In this document: positions 5,113-5,355 of the stretch, one piece after another
How the letters are laid out: each line of letters starts with the position of its first letter
How positions within the stretch are numbered: the stretch's first letter is position 1
Program-made: the position numbers and the translations under genes
From: an uncultured Eubacteriales bacterium
Lineage (GTDB): Bacteria > Bacillota > Clostridia > Monoglobales > Monoglobaceae
Length of the DNA: 5,355 bases
Direction: 5' to 3'
Assembly (NCBI GenBank): GCA_905205855.1
Contig: CAJLFL010000147.1
Span: 1 to 5,355, forward strand
The notes under the pieces: generated by a model
Databases searched by the model: none
What the model was told of the DNA's origin: nothing
Seen by the model: only the letters and a program-made list of their open reading frames with translations

Positions 5113-5355
5113 TTGTTTAAAATAGTGAGAAAGGAAGAACTCAATCCGTCTGTTTCGCTTATAGAAGTTGAAGCACCCTATATAGCAAAAAAGGCGGAAC
5201 CGGGGCAGTTTATTATTTTGAGAATAGATGAGCACGGTGAGAGAATACCCTTTACCATAGCAGATTATGACAGGGAAAAAGGAACCGTTACGGTTATATT
5301 TCAGATAGTAGGTCATACAACAGAAAGACTGAACGAATTAAATGCCGGTGATTTC
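5113..5355 (+). CDS. nfnA: NfnA-like / SudB-like flavoprotein subunit, N-terminal 81 residues (runs off the window)
   Basis: The translated start, M-F-K-I-V-R-K-E-E-L-N-P, matches what I know of the small subunit of NADH-dependent ferredoxin:NADP+ oxidoreductase (NfnA), also annotated as sulfide dehydrogenase subunit SudB or ferredoxin-NADP reductase subunit alpha. Visible signs are a beta-barrel FAD-binding domain with A-E-P-G-Q-F (28-33), the flavin-contacting segment R-I-P-F-T-I-A-D (44-51) and V-I-F-Q-I-V-G-H-T-T (61-70). The NAD-binding domain and the [2Fe-2S] cysteines of the family would lie beyond base 5355, as would a partner NfnB (gltD-like). Nfn couples ferredoxin and NADH oxidation to NADP+ reduction in the cytoplasm. 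It has its own promoter and a TTG start. PyrK, the dihydroorotate dehydrogenase electron-transfer subunit, is a relative, but its flavin motif differs (R-R-P-x-S type), so NfnA/SudB is preferred. Confidence 0.85.
   Translation, partial: MFKIVRKEELNPSVSLIEVEAPYIAKKAEPGQFIILRIDEHGERIPFTIADYDREKGTVTVIFQIVGHTTERLNELNAGDF

Noticed and set aside
1..5355. Mobile element, CRISPR array, tRNA or rRNA, or a novel defence system
   Set aside because: No terminal repeats, transposase or integrase motifs, spaced direct repeats or RNA gene signatures were seen. Almost the entire window is explained by the rnf genes and the start of nfnA.

Overview
The window holds a complete six-gene rnf operon, rnfC-D-G-E-A-B, on the + strand. 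It encodes the membrane-bound, ion-translocating ferredoxin:NAD+ oxidoreductase. After a terminator and a new promoter comes the first part of a seventh gene, which looks like nfnA (sudB-like), the small flavoprotein subunit of an electron-bifurcating NADH-dependent ferredoxin:NADP+ oxidoreductase. The organism is most likely an anaerobic clostridial-type Firmicute (Bacillota). The pointers are the gene order C-D-G-E-A-B (proteobacterial operons run A-B-C-D-G-E), a short RnfC without the long C-terminal repeat extension of gamma-proteobacterial RnfC, a ferredoxin-rich RnfB, near-consensus AGGAGG ribosome binding sites before every gene, frequent ATA and AGA codons, and an AT-rich consensus sigma-A promoter. 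Genus cannot be read from the sequence.

Layout: 1-35 is leader or the very end of an upstream gene. 36-1355 is rnfC, 1358-2359 rnfD (GTG start), 2356-2934 rnfG, 2931-3560 rnfE, 3550-4143 rnfA (shorter than the longest open frame) and 4155-4949 rnfB. The genes are packed with 4-base ATGA overlaps (D/G and G/E), an 11-base overlap (E/A) and gaps of 2 and 11 bases, so one polycistronic, translationally coupled mRNA is expected. The operon ends in a rho-independent terminator at 4960-4988. An extended -10 promoter at 5017-5045 then drives the TTG-started nfnA-like gene from 5113, which runs off the window end. No stretch longer than about 165 bases lacks a gene.

How the genes work together: reduced ferredoxin gives electrons to the iron-sulfur domains of RnfB. 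They pass through the membrane cluster held by paired cysteines in RnfA and RnfE, through the covalent flavins of RnfG and RnfD, and reach RnfC, where NAD+ is reduced and an Na+ or H+ gradient is built. All expected cofactor motifs are present and every frame is intact. Nfn uses reduced ferredoxin plus NADH to make NADPH, so the two neighbouring systems draw on the same ferredoxin and NADH pools. I see no undescribed system here. The points worth a second look are the Rnf-Nfn linkage with separate transcriptional control, the start sites, a hairpin inside rnfG, and small local oddities.
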